From assembly GCF_900099815.1 (NCBI RefSeq), contig NZ_FNCW01000002.1:1-64000 (forward strand): a stretch of DNA of 64,000 bases, in the 5' to 3' direction. Each line of letters opens with the position of its first letter. Positions within the stretch are counted from its first letter, which is position 1. Shown here one piece after another: positions 34,117 through 42,643 of this stretch. The notes under the pieces are model-generated. The model ran no database searches and was not told the origin of the DNA. It saw only the letters and a list, made by a program, of their open reading frames with translations. Source of the stretch: Psychroflexus sediminis (lineage in GTDB: Bacteria > Bacteroidota > Bacteroidia > Flavobacteriales > Flavobacteriaceae). A program made the position numbers and the translations under genes.

Positions 34117-35781
34117 ATGAAAAAACTAGAACCACCTAAGGCATTTAACCGAAGAGCATTTCTTGAAACCGCAGGCTATGGCGCGGCAACGCTTATGCTT
34201 TGGCCATTCATTTCTTCCTGTGATGGCCAGTTCTCAAAAGCAGCATCACCTGTGATGGATCCAGATTTTATCCCTGATATAGATTTGGAATTAAGTGCTG
34301 TTGAGCGGGATATACCTATCCTGTCCGGCCCCAAAACAAAAGTCTGGGTATTTGAAGGAGACCTGATAACAGGGGATAAGGAGGCTTTACAGGCCTCGAA
34401 GGGCAGCTATCTCGGACCGACGATCAAGGTGCGGAAAGGTCAAAAAATACGTATTCGTTTTCAGAATAATATCCCTGAAGAAACTATTGTTCACTGGCAT
34501 GGGATGCATGTTCCGGCCGAGGATGATGGCCACCCTCAGGATGTCATCCATAGTGGGGAAACCTATATTTATGAGTATGAAGTCATGAATCGTGCGGGGA
34601 CCTATTGGTATCACCCGCACCCACATGGTCGCACAGGACCGCAGGTTTATAATGGCCTTGCCGGGCTTTTACTGGTGACCGATGAGGAAGAACAGCAACT
34701 CAACTTACCCAAAGGCGAGTTTGACAGGCCTGTCGTGATTCAGGATCGCTCTTTTGATGAAGATAATCAGTTGGTTTATATTCAAAGCAGAATGGATAGC
34801 ATGCGCGGCTTTTTAGGCGACAAGATTTTGATAAATGGGAATGCCGAAAAAGTTCTGAATCTGAAATCAGGTTGTGCTTACCGACTCAGATTACCGAATG
34901 GCTCCAATTCAAGAATTTACAAGTTGGCCTGGGAGGATGGAAGTCCAATCACTGTCATAGGGATTGATGGAAGTTTATTAAGTGCCCCCAAAGAATTGCC
35001 CTACCTTATGCTTGGTCCTGCAAAAAGAGCAGATGTTTGGCTGGATTTATCAGACAAGCCTGAAGGCATTCGATTGACTATGAAAAATGAGTCCTTTCCT
35101 TTAGAAGTCATGTCCGGGGGTATGATGATGGAGGGTGGAGAGACTTCCTTACCTCAAGGAAGCGAATATGAAGTGTTTACTGTAAAGACAACTAGTTCTG
35201 GCAGTAATGAGTATAGCTTACCGCAGCAATTAGTCAAATCGAATTATATCGATCCGTCTACGGCAGAAAATCTAAATAATCCAAGGCAGTTTAGCTTCGC
35301 CATGGATCACATGGAATGGACGATCAATGGGCGCACCTGGGAAACTACAGGCGTAGTCGATGAAGAAACCGTAAAGCTAGGGAGTACAGAAGTTTGGGAG
35401 TTGATCAATAGTTCTGCTATGATGGGTAATGATAGTGGCGGCGGCATGATGGGTGACGGCGGCATGATGGGCGGAGATGAGGGTATGATGAGTGGTGGCG
35501 ACATGATGGGTAACATGATGCAGATGCCACATCCCGTTCATATTCATCAGGTACAGTTCAACATTTTGGAAAGAGATGTGAGCGATGTAGATTCCCAATT
35601 ATGGGAGGCTGTAAAAGAGGGTTTTATAAATGATGGCTGGCAGGACACCGTCTTGTTATTGCCGGGGATGAAGGCCAGAGTAATCATGGAGTTTAAGGAT
35701 TTCAAAGGCTTGTTTGTTTATCACTGCCACAATCTGGAACACGAAGATATGGGCATGATGAGAAACTTTAAAATCACGTAA
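34117..35781 (+). CDS. Tat-exported multicopper oxidase with Met-rich insertion
   Basis: A 554-residue periplasmic cuprous oxidase of the CueO/CopA type that detoxifies Cu(I) by oxidation. The start at 34117 gives a twin-arginine signal (NRRAFLETAG, Arg12-Arg13); the frame is open from 34078. All four copper-ligand motifs are present: HWHGMH (about 127), WYHPHPHG (about 164), HPVHIH (about 472) and HCHNLEHEDMGMM (about 535). Residues about 434-470 form an insertion with 13 Met among Gly/Asp, directly before HPVHIH. It is comparable in spirit to the Met-rich segment of CueO that feeds Cu(I) to the enzyme. Confidence 0.93.
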   Translation: MKKLEPPKAFNRRAFLETAGYGAATLMLWPFISSCDGQFSKAASPVMDPDFIPDIDLELSAVERDIPILSGPKTKVWVFEGDLITGDKEALQASKGSYLGPTIKVRKGQKIRIRFQNNIPEETIVHWHGMHVPAEDDGHPQDVIHSGETYIYEYEVMNRAGTYWYHPHPHGRTGPQVYNGLAGLLLVTDEEEQQLNLPKGEFDRPVVIQDRSFDEDNQLVYIQSRMDSMRGFLGDKILINGNAEKVLNLKSGCAYRLRLPNGSNSRIYKLAWEDGSPITVIGIDGSLLSAPKELPYLMLGPAKRADVWLDLSDKPEGIRLTMKNESFPLEVMSGGMMMEGGETSLPQGSEYEVFTVKTTSSGSNEYSLPQQLVKSNYIDPSTAENLNNPRQFSFAMDHMEWTINGRTWETTGVVDEETVKLGSTEVWELINSSAMMGNDSGGGMMGDGGMMGGDEGMMSGGDMMGNMMQMPHPVHIHQVQFNILERDVSDVDSQLWEAVKEGFINDGWQDTVLLLPGMKARVIMEFKDFKGLFVYHCHNLEHEDMGMMRNFKIT

Positions 35782-35867
35782 AAAAGGAGTAAGAATCAGC
35801 TCTATAAGGAAAGCTTTTACTCAATGTTTGGAACACTAAAATAATTTTTAACTAAATACATTAAACA

Positions 35868-35894
35868 ATGAAAACAATGAAAACAATGAAAACA
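35868..35894 (+). repeat. Triplicated 9-bp repeat containing the start codon
   Basis: The unit ATGAAAACA occurs three times in tandem (35868-35894), giving MKTMKTMKT. Each ATG is preceded by an A-rich context similar to a translation start. Slippage would change the number of start codons without breaking the frame. Confidence 0.8.
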
Positions 35895-36386
35895 ATTTCG
35901 AGAACACTAATGATAATTGGAATAATGGGGGCGTTTGTAAGCTGTAAATCCAGCTTTGATGCTGCTGAAACCATGGAACTTCAAAACAACAGACAGGCTG
36001 TTTACCAGGAAATCATTTCAAATCCTGAACACATGACAGAATTTACTCAAATGGCTGAGCAAGATCAAGACGCTCGGAAAATCATGATGCAAAGCCATAT
36101 GGAAATGATGGAATCTGGAAAACTAATGGAGATGATGAAAAATAATCCGGAGATGATAGAGCAGATGAAAGAAAACATGCAGAACATGATGCAGAACAAC
36201 CCGGAGATGATGGAAAACATGCGGTCCAAAATGACTGAAAAAATGATGAAAAGCGCTGAGGGCAGAAAAAAACTGATGGAGGCGATGCAGGAAAATCCAG
36301 AAATGAAAAAAGCAATGATGCAGGAAATGATGCAAAACATGCACAATGGAGGCATGATGGATGAAAAGGAAAATGACAAGCAGTAA
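35868..36386 (+). CDS. Methionine-rich lipoprotein
   Basis: A 172-residue lipoprotein (FVSC lipobox) in which 37 residues, about 21%, are methionine. The mature part is a long amphipathic helix built of NPEM-x-x-x-M units (KNNPEMIEQM, QNNPEMMENM, QENPEMKKAM) with many MM pairs. Methionine thioethers bind Cu(I) and Ag(I), so a periplasmic Cu(I) sponge or chaperone is likely by composition. The start codon lies in a threefold 9-bp repeat that supplies three successive in-frame ATGs (35868, 35877, 35886); any could be used. It follows the multicopper oxidase by 86 bp. No named family is recognised. Confidence 0.7.
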   Translation: MKTMKTMKTISRTLMIIGIMGAFVSCKSSFDAAETMELQNNRQAVYQEIISNPEHMTEFTQMAEQDQDARKIMMQSHMEMMESGKLMEMMKNNPEMIEQMKENMQNMMQNNPEMMENMRSKMTEKMMKSAEGRKKLMEAMQENPEMKKAMMQEMMQNMHNGGMMDEKENDKQ

Positions 36387-36420
36387 ACTTAATTTTTAAT
36401 AATACTAAAATTCAAAAATT

Positions 36421-36633
36421 ATGATGTACGGATGGATTATAGGCTTAATACTTATAGTTGTTTTATTTATGGCAGTAAGAGGGAGTGGTGTTTTTAAAAG
36501 AAAGCCTAACTCAACAGAGAATCCCAGCACGACTTCAACGCCATTAGAAACCCTCAAAAATCGCTATGCTAAGGGTGAAATTGATGATGAGGAATTCGAA
36601 AAACGAAAAGCCGAACTGGAAAAAGCGGGTTAA
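36421..36633 (+). CDS. SHOCT-domain small membrane protein
   Basis: A 70-residue protein with one N-terminal membrane helix (about 4-22) and a C-terminal SHOCT motif (LETLKNRYAKGEIDDEEFEKRKAEL, residues about 42-67). SHOCT domains are short oligomerisation-type helices often found at the ends of membrane proteins. It lies 34 bp after the Met-rich lipoprotein and 3 bp before the amino-acid-type permease, so it is co-transcribed. Similar small proteins are common in copper clusters of Bacteroidota; the role is unknown. Confidence 0.75.
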   Translation: MMYGWIIGLILIVVLFMAVRGSGVFKRKPNSTENPSTTSTPLETLKNRYAKGEIDDEEFEKRKAELEKAG

Positions 36634-36636
36634 TTC

Positions 36637-37953
36637 ATGGGCCAGTATAAAAAAGGAAGTTTAAGTTTATTGGGGTCTGTCGCTCTAGGGACGGGTGTCA
36701 TGATAGGAGCAGGAATATTTGCACTTCTTGGTCAGGTAGCAGAACTTTCGGGTACATGGTTTCCTTATATCTTTCTGCTGGGCGCAGTCATTTCTGGCTT
36801 TAGTGCATATTCTTATATCAAAGTTTCCAACGCGTATCCTTCTGCAGGAGGCATTGCTATGATTTTGCAAAAAGCCTATGGCAAAACGACCATTACGGCT
36901 TCTGCTTCTTTATTGATGGCCTTATCGATGGTCATCAATGAAAGTCTGGTTGCCAGAACTTTTGGATCCTATACGCTGCAACTTTTTACCGTTGAAAATA
37001 AAGCGCTTTGGATTCCTGTTTTGGGGGTGGGATTATTAATTTTTGCTTTTTTGATCAATATTTCCGGCAATCGACTGATTGGAAAATCTTCCCTGGTGAT
37101 GGCATTTGTCAAAATTGCAGGGATTTTGATTTTTGCAGTAGGGGCTTTGTGGGCAGTTGGATTTTCATTAGAGGGTCTGATACCTAAACCTTCTGAAAGC
37201 ACAGACTATTCAGCAGCCAGTTATATCGGAGCTTTGGCTCTTTCTATTTTGGCCTATAAAGGATTTACCACCATTACCAATAGCGGAGATGAAATCACCA
37301 AGCCTAAGAAAAATGTAGGTCGATCTATTATTATTTCATTATTGATATGCACGGTGGTTTATTTCCTGGTCGCTTATGCCGTAAATTCCAGTCTTTCGAT
37401 TTCTGAAATTGTCAAAGCCAAAGATTATTCTCTGGCTGAAGCTGCAAAGCCTGCTTTTGGGGATTATGGCTTGTATTTTACAGTGGGTATTGCCATTGTA
37501 GCAACCATTTCAGGAATAATTGCCAGTATTTTTGCCGTTTCCAGAATGACAGCTATGCTCACCGACATGAAATTGATTCCACACAGCCATTTTGGAATGC
37601 CTGGACGAATTCAAAAGCATATGCTGGTTTACACGGTAGTCATTGCCATTGTCCTGACCGTATTTTTCGACCTTTCCAGGATTGCATCTATGGGAGCTAT
37701 ATTTTATTTGGTTATGGACATGATCATTCACTGGGGAGTTTTCAAACACTTAAGAAAGGAGGTGAAGGCCAATGCTGTTATTTTGATAACCGCATTGGTT
37801 TTAGATCTTATAGTTCTGGTTGCTTTTTTATGGATAAAGTTGTCTTCCGATATTTTGGTTCTGATTGTTTCTGCAGGCATTATGCTCATCGTTTTTATAG
37901 GTGAAAAATGGTTTTTAAACAGAACTGACAAATCTGAATTCATTGAAAGTTGA
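36637..37953 (+). CDS. APC-superfamily permease
   Basis: A 438-residue inner-membrane transporter with about 12 helices. The first-helix signature GSVALGTGVMIGAGIFALLGQ and the segment GFTTITNSGDEITKPKKNVGRSI are typical of amino-acid/polyamine/organocation permeases. Substrate is not predictable. Its presence within a copper-resistance run is unusual: it could import an amino acid useful for metal buffering, such as a thiol or His source, or be a passenger. It starts 3 bp after the SHOCT gene. Confidence 0.87.
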   Translation: MGQYKKGSLSLLGSVALGTGVMIGAGIFALLGQVAELSGTWFPYIFLLGAVISGFSAYSYIKVSNAYPSAGGIAMILQKAYGKTTITASASLLMALSMVINESLVARTFGSYTLQLFTVENKALWIPVLGVGLLIFAFLINISGNRLIGKSSLVMAFVKIAGILIFAVGALWAVGFSLEGLIPKPSESTDYSAASYIGALALSILAYKGFTTITNSGDEITKPKKNVGRSIIISLLICTVVYFLVAYAVNSSLSISEIVKAKDYSLAEAAKPAFGDYGLYFTVGIAIVATISGIIASIFAVSRMTAMLTDMKLIPHSHFGMPGRIQKHMLVYTVVIAIVLTVFFDLSRIASMGAIFYLVMDMIIHWGVFKHLRKEVKANAVILITALVLDLIVLVAFLWIKLSSDILVLIVSAGIMLIVFIGEKWFLNRTDKSEFIES

Positions 37954-38040
37954 GGCATAAATCCTACCTAAAAAAAATGACAGATTTTTAAAATGAGTTT
38001 AGTATTTCTTAATTATTAATTCAAAAAAATTTAATTTAAT

Positions 38041-39318
38041 ATGAAAAATAAAGCAATAATTTTAGCAGGTCTGTTTGCGATTTTTCCAATGCTATCTTTT
38101 GCTCAAGGGGATTCTGAAGGTTTTTTTAGCTTGTGGGGAGAAAGCGCCAAAACCGCAGTAGGATTTTTCTGGAAGGCAGGCTGGGCTTTTGTATTGGGCT
38201 ATATAATAAGTGGTGCCATTCAGGCTTTTGTACCTAAAAAGAAGCTTACACGACACATGGGTGAGAGCGATGTGAAAAGCGTTTCATTATCTACTTTATT
38301 TGGAACCATCTCTTCGTCCTGTTCTTTTGCAGCATTGGCTGCAGCCAGATCGCTGTTTTTAAAAGGCGCACACTTTGTAAGTACAATAGCATTCATGTTT
38401 GCTTCCACCAACCTTGTCATCGAACTTGGGATATTAATATTCATTTTTCTAGGCTGGGAATTTGTACTGGCAGAAATAATTGGTGGATTATTACTTATAG
38501 TTATAAGTTCTATACTTATCAAACTTACCTACCCAAAGAAATGGATCAAAGCGGCACGTGAAAAAGTAGAGGAGGAATCTGATGAAGAAGAGGATTTCGA
38601 CTGGAAGAAACGAATAAAATCGAAGGAAGGCTGGTTTTTGGTTGGTAAAAACTTTGTCATGGAATGGAAAATGGCCTGGAAAGATATTTTGATTGGTTTT
38701 ACGGTAGCTGGCTTTGTGTCGGTCTTAGTGCCACAGTCGTTTTGGGAGGCTATTTTTCTTAATAATTTGCAAGGACAGATACCCGATTTCGTCATTCGGA
38801 TAGAGAATGCACTTGTAGCTCCTTTTGTGGCTGCCGCCACATTTATTGGATCTATGGGAAACATCCCTCTTGCCACAGTGCTTAACGAAAATGGAGTGAT
38901 GTTTGCCGGACTTATGGGCTTTATTTATTCGGATCTTATGGTACCACCTTTGGTCAATATCAATAGAAAATACTATGGTCCGCGTATAGCACTTTATATA
39001 GCCGGAGTGATGTATGTGAGTATTGTTATTACAGCCTTGATACTCAATTATAGCTTCGAATTTTTTGGAGTCTTGCCCGAAGGCAGTCGTAAGGTAGCTG
39101 AGGTTACCCAGTTTAAGATGGATTATACCTTCTATTTTAATATTCTATTTGCCGTTCTTGCCGCACTGATGCTTTATTTCAATTTTAAAACCAAGAACAT
39201 GAAAGAAGGCGGAGGTCATGATCACGATCATGGAAGTGGAGGTATTTCTTTCAAAAAAGTGGCTGTTTATCTCTTTAGTTCCATTGTCATCATTGGTTTG
39301 ATTTTATATCTGATATAG
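38041..39318 (+). CDS. Permease of the DUF318/ArsP family
   Basis: A 425-residue membrane protein with a possible N-terminal signal or first helix (LPMLSFAQ) and about eight helices. The family segments TRHMGESDVKSV, GTISSSCSFAALAAARSLFLKGA and FASTNLVIELG are visible, and a repeat of the fold follows near residues 250-310. The ArsP_1/DUF318 superfamily includes organoarsenical and proposed Cu/Zn effluxers. A long hydrophilic acidic loop (about 175-205) and a His/Asp tail (HDHDHGSGG, about 399) are seen. Placed just before the P1B ATPase gene, it is probably a metal permease. Confidence 0.8.
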   Translation: MKNKAIILAGLFAIFPMLSFAQGDSEGFFSLWGESAKTAVGFFWKAGWAFVLGYIISGAIQAFVPKKKLTRHMGESDVKSVSLSTLFGTISSSCSFAALAAARSLFLKGAHFVSTIAFMFASTNLVIELGILIFIFLGWEFVLAEIIGGLLLIVISSILIKLTYPKKWIKAAREKVEEESDEEEDFDWKKRIKSKEGWFLVGKNFVMEWKMAWKDILIGFTVAGFVSVLVPQSFWEAIFLNNLQGQIPDFVIRIENALVAPFVAAATFIGSMGNIPLATVLNENGVMFAGLMGFIYSDLMVPPLVNINRKYYGPRIALYIAGVMYVSIVITALILNYSFEFFGVLPEGSRKVAEVTQFKMDYTFYFNILFAVLAALMLYFNFKTKNMKEGGGHDHDHGSGGISFKKVAVYLFSSIVIIGLILYLI

Positions 39319-39387
39319 CGTTAAGGTCTAAAAGATACATAATGCCAAAGCGTACTTCTAAATATCCAAATTGGAAAATTAAAAATT

Positions 39388-41403
39388 ATGGGACAACATC
39401 AAAACAATCATTCAAAAGATGAGCATGAGCATTCAGGTGATGATCACTCTCATCACGACCACCATAAAATGATGATTGAAGATTTCAAAAAGCGATTTTG
39501 GATTTCATTAGTCATTATGTTGCCTATAGTAGTTTTGGCTCCGATGATACAAGATTTGGTTGGATATGAATTTCGATTCAAATGGGATAGATATCTTCAA
39601 TTTGGACTCTCTTCCTTTGTTTTCTTTTATGGAGGCTGGCCGTTTTTAAAAGGCCTGGTCGATGAAATTAAGAAGAAAACACCAGGTATGATGACCTTGA
39701 TTGCACTAGCTATTTCGGTGGCCTATTTTTATAGCTCTGCGGTTGTCTTTGGTTTGGAGGGTAAAATATTCTTTTGGGAGCTGGCCAGTTTAATAGTCAT
39801 CATGCTTCTGGGTCACTGGATAGAAATGAAATCGGTGATGGGAGCCTCCAATGCTTTAGAAGAACTGGCTAAAATGATGCCTTCCACCGCTCGTCGAATA
39901 AAAGAAGATGGGGAGCACGAAGAGGTTTCTATAGACGACTTAAAAAATGAAGATGTTATTCTGGTAAAACCCGGTGAAAAGATTCCAGCGGATGGCCAGG
40001 TGATTGAAGGAGAAAGTCATGTCAATGAATCGATGCTCACAGGGGAGTCCAAGCCCGTTGCCAAGCACGAAGAGGATGAAGTCATTGGCGGATCAATAAA
40101 TGATAATGGCTCTTTAAAAATAAAAGTGCAGCACACCGGTAAAGACTCTTATTTGTCAAAAGTGATTGGCATGGTGGAAGAAGCTCAAAAGACCAAATCC
40201 AAAACCCAAAACCTGGCAAATAAAGCAGCAGCTTGCTTGTTTTATGTGGCTTTAGGTGCAGGTATTATAACCTTGGTTGTTTGGCTGAGCCTTGGGAAAG
40301 AATTTGAATATGCTTTAGAGAGAACAGTTACCGTCATGATTATTTCATGTCCACACGCACTCGGTTTGGCTGTGCCCTTGGTTGTTGCGATTTCTACAGC
40401 TGTTTCTGCCAAAAACGGACTTCTGATAAGAAACAGAACTGCTTTTGAAAATTCAAGAAAAATCTCAGCTATTATTTTTGATAAAACAGGAACCTTAACC
40501 AAAGGAAAATTTGGGGTGACCCGCTACAAATCAATTTTAGAAAAACAATCAGATGATGACTTACTTCAAATAGCAGCTTCCCTCGAAAATAGTTCAGAAC
40601 ATCCAATTGCTTCAGGAATAGTTCGAAAAGCAAAATCTCAAAATCTGGATTTACAGGAAGCATCAAGCTTTCAGAATATCACAGGGAAAGGGATACAAGC
40701 AACTTTAAACGATCAGGAAATTAAAATTGTGAGTCCGGGAATGTTAAAAGAACAGGACATTGACATTCCATCAGAGGCTTTCAAATCTAAAGATGAAACC
40801 GTAGTTTTTGTGACGATAGATGCTAAGCTGGCTGGATTTATTGCTTTAGCAGATGAAATCAGACCTGAATCCTTATCAGCTATAAAAACCTTAAAAGACA
40901 GAGGCATTAAAGTAATTATGGCCACTGGAGACAATGAGCAAGTGGCTAAAGCGGTAAGTGAAGAGCTTTCCTTAGATGATTATTATGCTGAAGTTCTTCC
41001 TGAAGACAAGCAAAGCATTATCAAAGACTTACAGGAAAAAGGTGAGTTTGTTGCCATGACGGGTGACGGGGTGAATGATGCACCTGCTCTGGCTCAGGCA
41101 GATGTTGGTATTGCGGTTGGTTCTGGAACGGATGTTGCAGCAGAAACAGCAGATATTATTTTGGTCAACAGTAATCCTAAAGACATTGCAAGCCTAATTT
41201 TATTTGGCACAGCCACATATAAAAAAATGATGCAAAACCTTTGGTGGGCAGCAGGATATAATATAGTTGCAGTTCCTCTTGCAGCTGGGGTTTTGGCTGG
41301 AGCGGGAGTTATTTTAAGCCCGGCAGTAGGCGCTATGTTGATGAGTTTGAGTACCGTTATTGTAGCTGTGAATGCTCAACTCTTAAAAAAACAAATGAAA
41401 TAA
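39388..41403 (+). CDS. copB: P1B-type copper ATPase of the CPH subclass (CopB-like)
   Basis: A 671-residue metal-transporting ATPase that exports copper from the cytoplasm. The N-terminus is His-rich (HEHSGDDHSHHDHH), with no CxxC HMA domain. TGES is at about 218, the transmembrane metal site is S-C321-P-H323 rather than CPC, the phosphorylated Asp365 is in DKTGTLT, and GDGVNDAPAL follows. The last helices contain MSLSTVIVAVNA. CPH with MSxST is the mark of the P1B-3 (CopB) group, linked to Cu(II) and Ag(I) export. It would deliver metal to the periplasm for the oxidase and RND pump. Confidence 0.93.
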   Translation: MGQHQNNHSKDEHEHSGDDHSHHDHHKMMIEDFKKRFWISLVIMLPIVVLAPMIQDLVGYEFRFKWDRYLQFGLSSFVFFYGGWPFLKGLVDEIKKKTPGMMTLIALAISVAYFYSSAVVFGLEGKIFFWELASLIVIMLLGHWIEMKSVMGASNALEELAKMMPSTARRIKEDGEHEEVSIDDLKNEDVILVKPGEKIPADGQVIEGESHVNESMLTGESKPVAKHEEDEVIGGSINDNGSLKIKVQHTGKDSYLSKVIGMVEEAQKTKSKTQNLANKAAACLFYVALGAGIITLVVWLSLGKEFEYALERTVTVMIISCPHALGLAVPLVVAISTAVSAKNGLLIRNRTAFENSRKISAIIFDKTGTLTKGKFGVTRYKSILEKQSDDDLLQIAASLENSSEHPIASGIVRKAKSQNLDLQEASSFQNITGKGIQATLNDQEIKIVSPGMLKEQDIDIPSEAFKSKDETVVFVTIDAKLAGFIALADEIRPESLSAIKTLKDRGIKVIMATGDNEQVAKAVSEELSLDDYYAEVLPEDKQSIIKDLQEKGEFVAMTGDGVNDAPALAQADVGIAVGSGTDVAAETADIILVNSNPKDIASLILFGTATYKKMMQNLWWAAGYNIVAVPLAAGVLAGAGVILSPAVGAMLMSLSTVIVAVNAQLLKKQMK

Positions 41404-41496
41404 TCAAAACACCATGTTCATTATAAAAAACATGTTAATACTTCTATATCTGAGTAAAATTTTAGTAAACTGATGTCTAATTAAAATTCAATACAA

Positions 41497-41718
41497 ATGA
41501 AAAATTTAAAACTAATTTTATCAAGTACTCTCATTGCAGGATTAATGATGCTGTCAGTGTCTTGCGTGGATAAGAAAAAAGAAGACACTACTGATGCTGA
41601 AGTGCATCACGAACAGGAAATGCATGATGAAGAAATGCATGATGAAGAGATGATGGATGAAGAAATGGACCATGACGAAATCAATCATGACGAAATGAAC
41701 CATGATGCTGAAATGTAA
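41497..41718 (+). CDS. Small lipoprotein with Met/His/Asp/Glu repeats
   Basis: A 73-residue lipoprotein (MLSVSC, Cys23). The mature chain is almost only acidic residues, His and Met, in tandem short units: EMHDE-EMHDE-EMMDE-EMDHDE-INHDE-MNHDAEM. No hydrophobic core is possible, so it is a flexible metal-binding tail tethered to a membrane. The CVDKKKEDT start parallels the lipoprotein at 33818. It lies between the copper ATPase and the HMA-domain protein. A periplasmic copper buffer or chaperone is the likely role by composition; no family is known to me. Confidence 0.65.
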   Translation: MKNLKLILSSTLIAGLMMLSVSCVDKKKEDTTDAEVHHEQEMHDEEMHDEEMMDEEMDHDEINHDEMNHDAEM

Positions 41719-41754
41719 AACCAGAATCATTTCTAAACCTTTTTGAATTAAAAC

Positions 41755-42468
41755 ATGACACATACCTATAAAGTTTCCGGCATGACTTGCCAGCATTGCA
41801 GAGCCAGTGTGGAAGAAAGTCTTAAAGATTTAGACCAGGTGAAATCGGTGAGCGTTGATTTGGAAGCCGAAGAAGCTAAAATCGATATGGAAAAGCATGT
41901 GGATTTGGAGACGCTTCAAAAGGCACTTTCAGATAAATACACGATTTCAAAAAAATCTGATTTTGAAGACAAATCTGGTCAAAACATCCAGGACCAGTCC
42001 AAAGCAAAACAGCTGTTCCCCTTGTTTTTGATCTTTGGTTACATCGCTGCAGCTTCCATTTTGCTGAATTTCAGCGACTGGGAACTCAGCAGTTTTATGT
42101 TTGACTTTATGGGCCTGTTTTATATCGTCTTTAGTTTTTTCAAATTTCTGGATTATACCGGATTTCCAGAATCCTTTAGGATGTACGACCCTCTAGCCAA
42201 AGCCCTGCCTGCTTATGGGTGGGTGTATCCGTTTATAGAAACCGCCCTCGGACTCATGTTTCTGATGCGATTTGAAATCGATATAGCTTTGGTCGCTACG
42301 ATTGTTGTTCTAGGAATTACCACTATAGGTGTCACCCGTTCTCTGTTCTCCAAAAAAGTCATCAAGTGTGCCTGTTTGGGAACGGCGCTCAATCTTCCTA
42401 TGACCGAAGCGACCTTTATTGAAAACACCATCATGCTGGTCATGGCAGTCTGGATGTTGTTGTTTTAA
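41755..42468 (+). CDS. HMA domain fused to MauE/DoxX-like membrane domain
   Basis: A 237-residue fusion. Residues 1-68 are a heavy-metal-associated domain with the GMTC12QHC15 copper-binding motif. Residues about 90-237 form four membrane helices of the MauE/DoxX type, with CACLGTALNLP near the end resembling the conserved CxC segment of MauE proteins, which have been linked to periplasmic disulfide handling. The fusion suggests that cytosolic copper is delivered to, or sensed by, a membrane thiol protein. It is the last gene of the copper island, followed by a repeat element. Confidence 0.82.
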   Translation: MTHTYKVSGMTCQHCRASVEESLKDLDQVKSVSVDLEAEEAKIDMEKHVDLETLQKALSDKYTISKKSDFEDKSGQNIQDQSKAKQLFPLFLIFGYIAAASILLNFSDWELSSFMFDFMGLFYIVFSFFKFLDYTGFPESFRMYDPLAKALPAYGWVYPFIETALGLMFLMRFEIDIALVATIVVLGITTIGVTRSLFSKKVIKCACLGTALNLPMTEATFIENTIMLVMAVWMLLF

Positions 42469-42495
42469 AATGAGTTCAGTGTTTCTTTGAGTCCC

Positions 42496-42621
42496 TGGCT
42501 TCCAAAAAGAAACGCAGGCAGGATTCTGGTCATTGTTGACCACGAAGTCACAGAGAGCACGGAGAAGGTTTATGCTATTATCTTTTATTTATATCTCTGC
42601 GTGCTTAGCGTCTTTTCGGTG
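42496..42621. repeat. Inverted-repeat intergenic element, copy A
   Basis: Contains three motifs shared with copies B and C: GAAACGCAGGCAG (42509-42521), ACCACGAAGTCACAG...CACGGAGA (42539-42565) and CTCTGCGTGCTTAGCG (42595-42610). The last two form imperfect inverted arms (AGCACGGAGA with TCTCTGCGTGCT). It lies between the copper island and dinB. Similar CACGAAGACAC / CGCAGAG-type sequences are scattered in many Bacteroidota genomes. Confidence 0.7.
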
Positions 42622-42643
42622 AACCTAAGTACAGTGATAACTT

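Noticed and set aside
36065-36379. Minus-strand frames rich in Ile/Ser/Phe or His opposite the Met-rich lipoprotein gene.
   Set aside because: They are antisense shadows of ATG-rich codons; composition follows directly from the Met-rich gene.
41413-41434. Short inverted repeat CATGTT...AACATG between the copper ATPase and the next lipoprotein, considered as a terminator.
   Set aside because: Weak AT-rich stem and no T-run after it.
24460-42468. The copper island considered as an integrated conjugative element or phage-borne segment.
   Set aside because: No integrase, relaxase, transposase, attachment repeats or tRNA end is visible at either edge.
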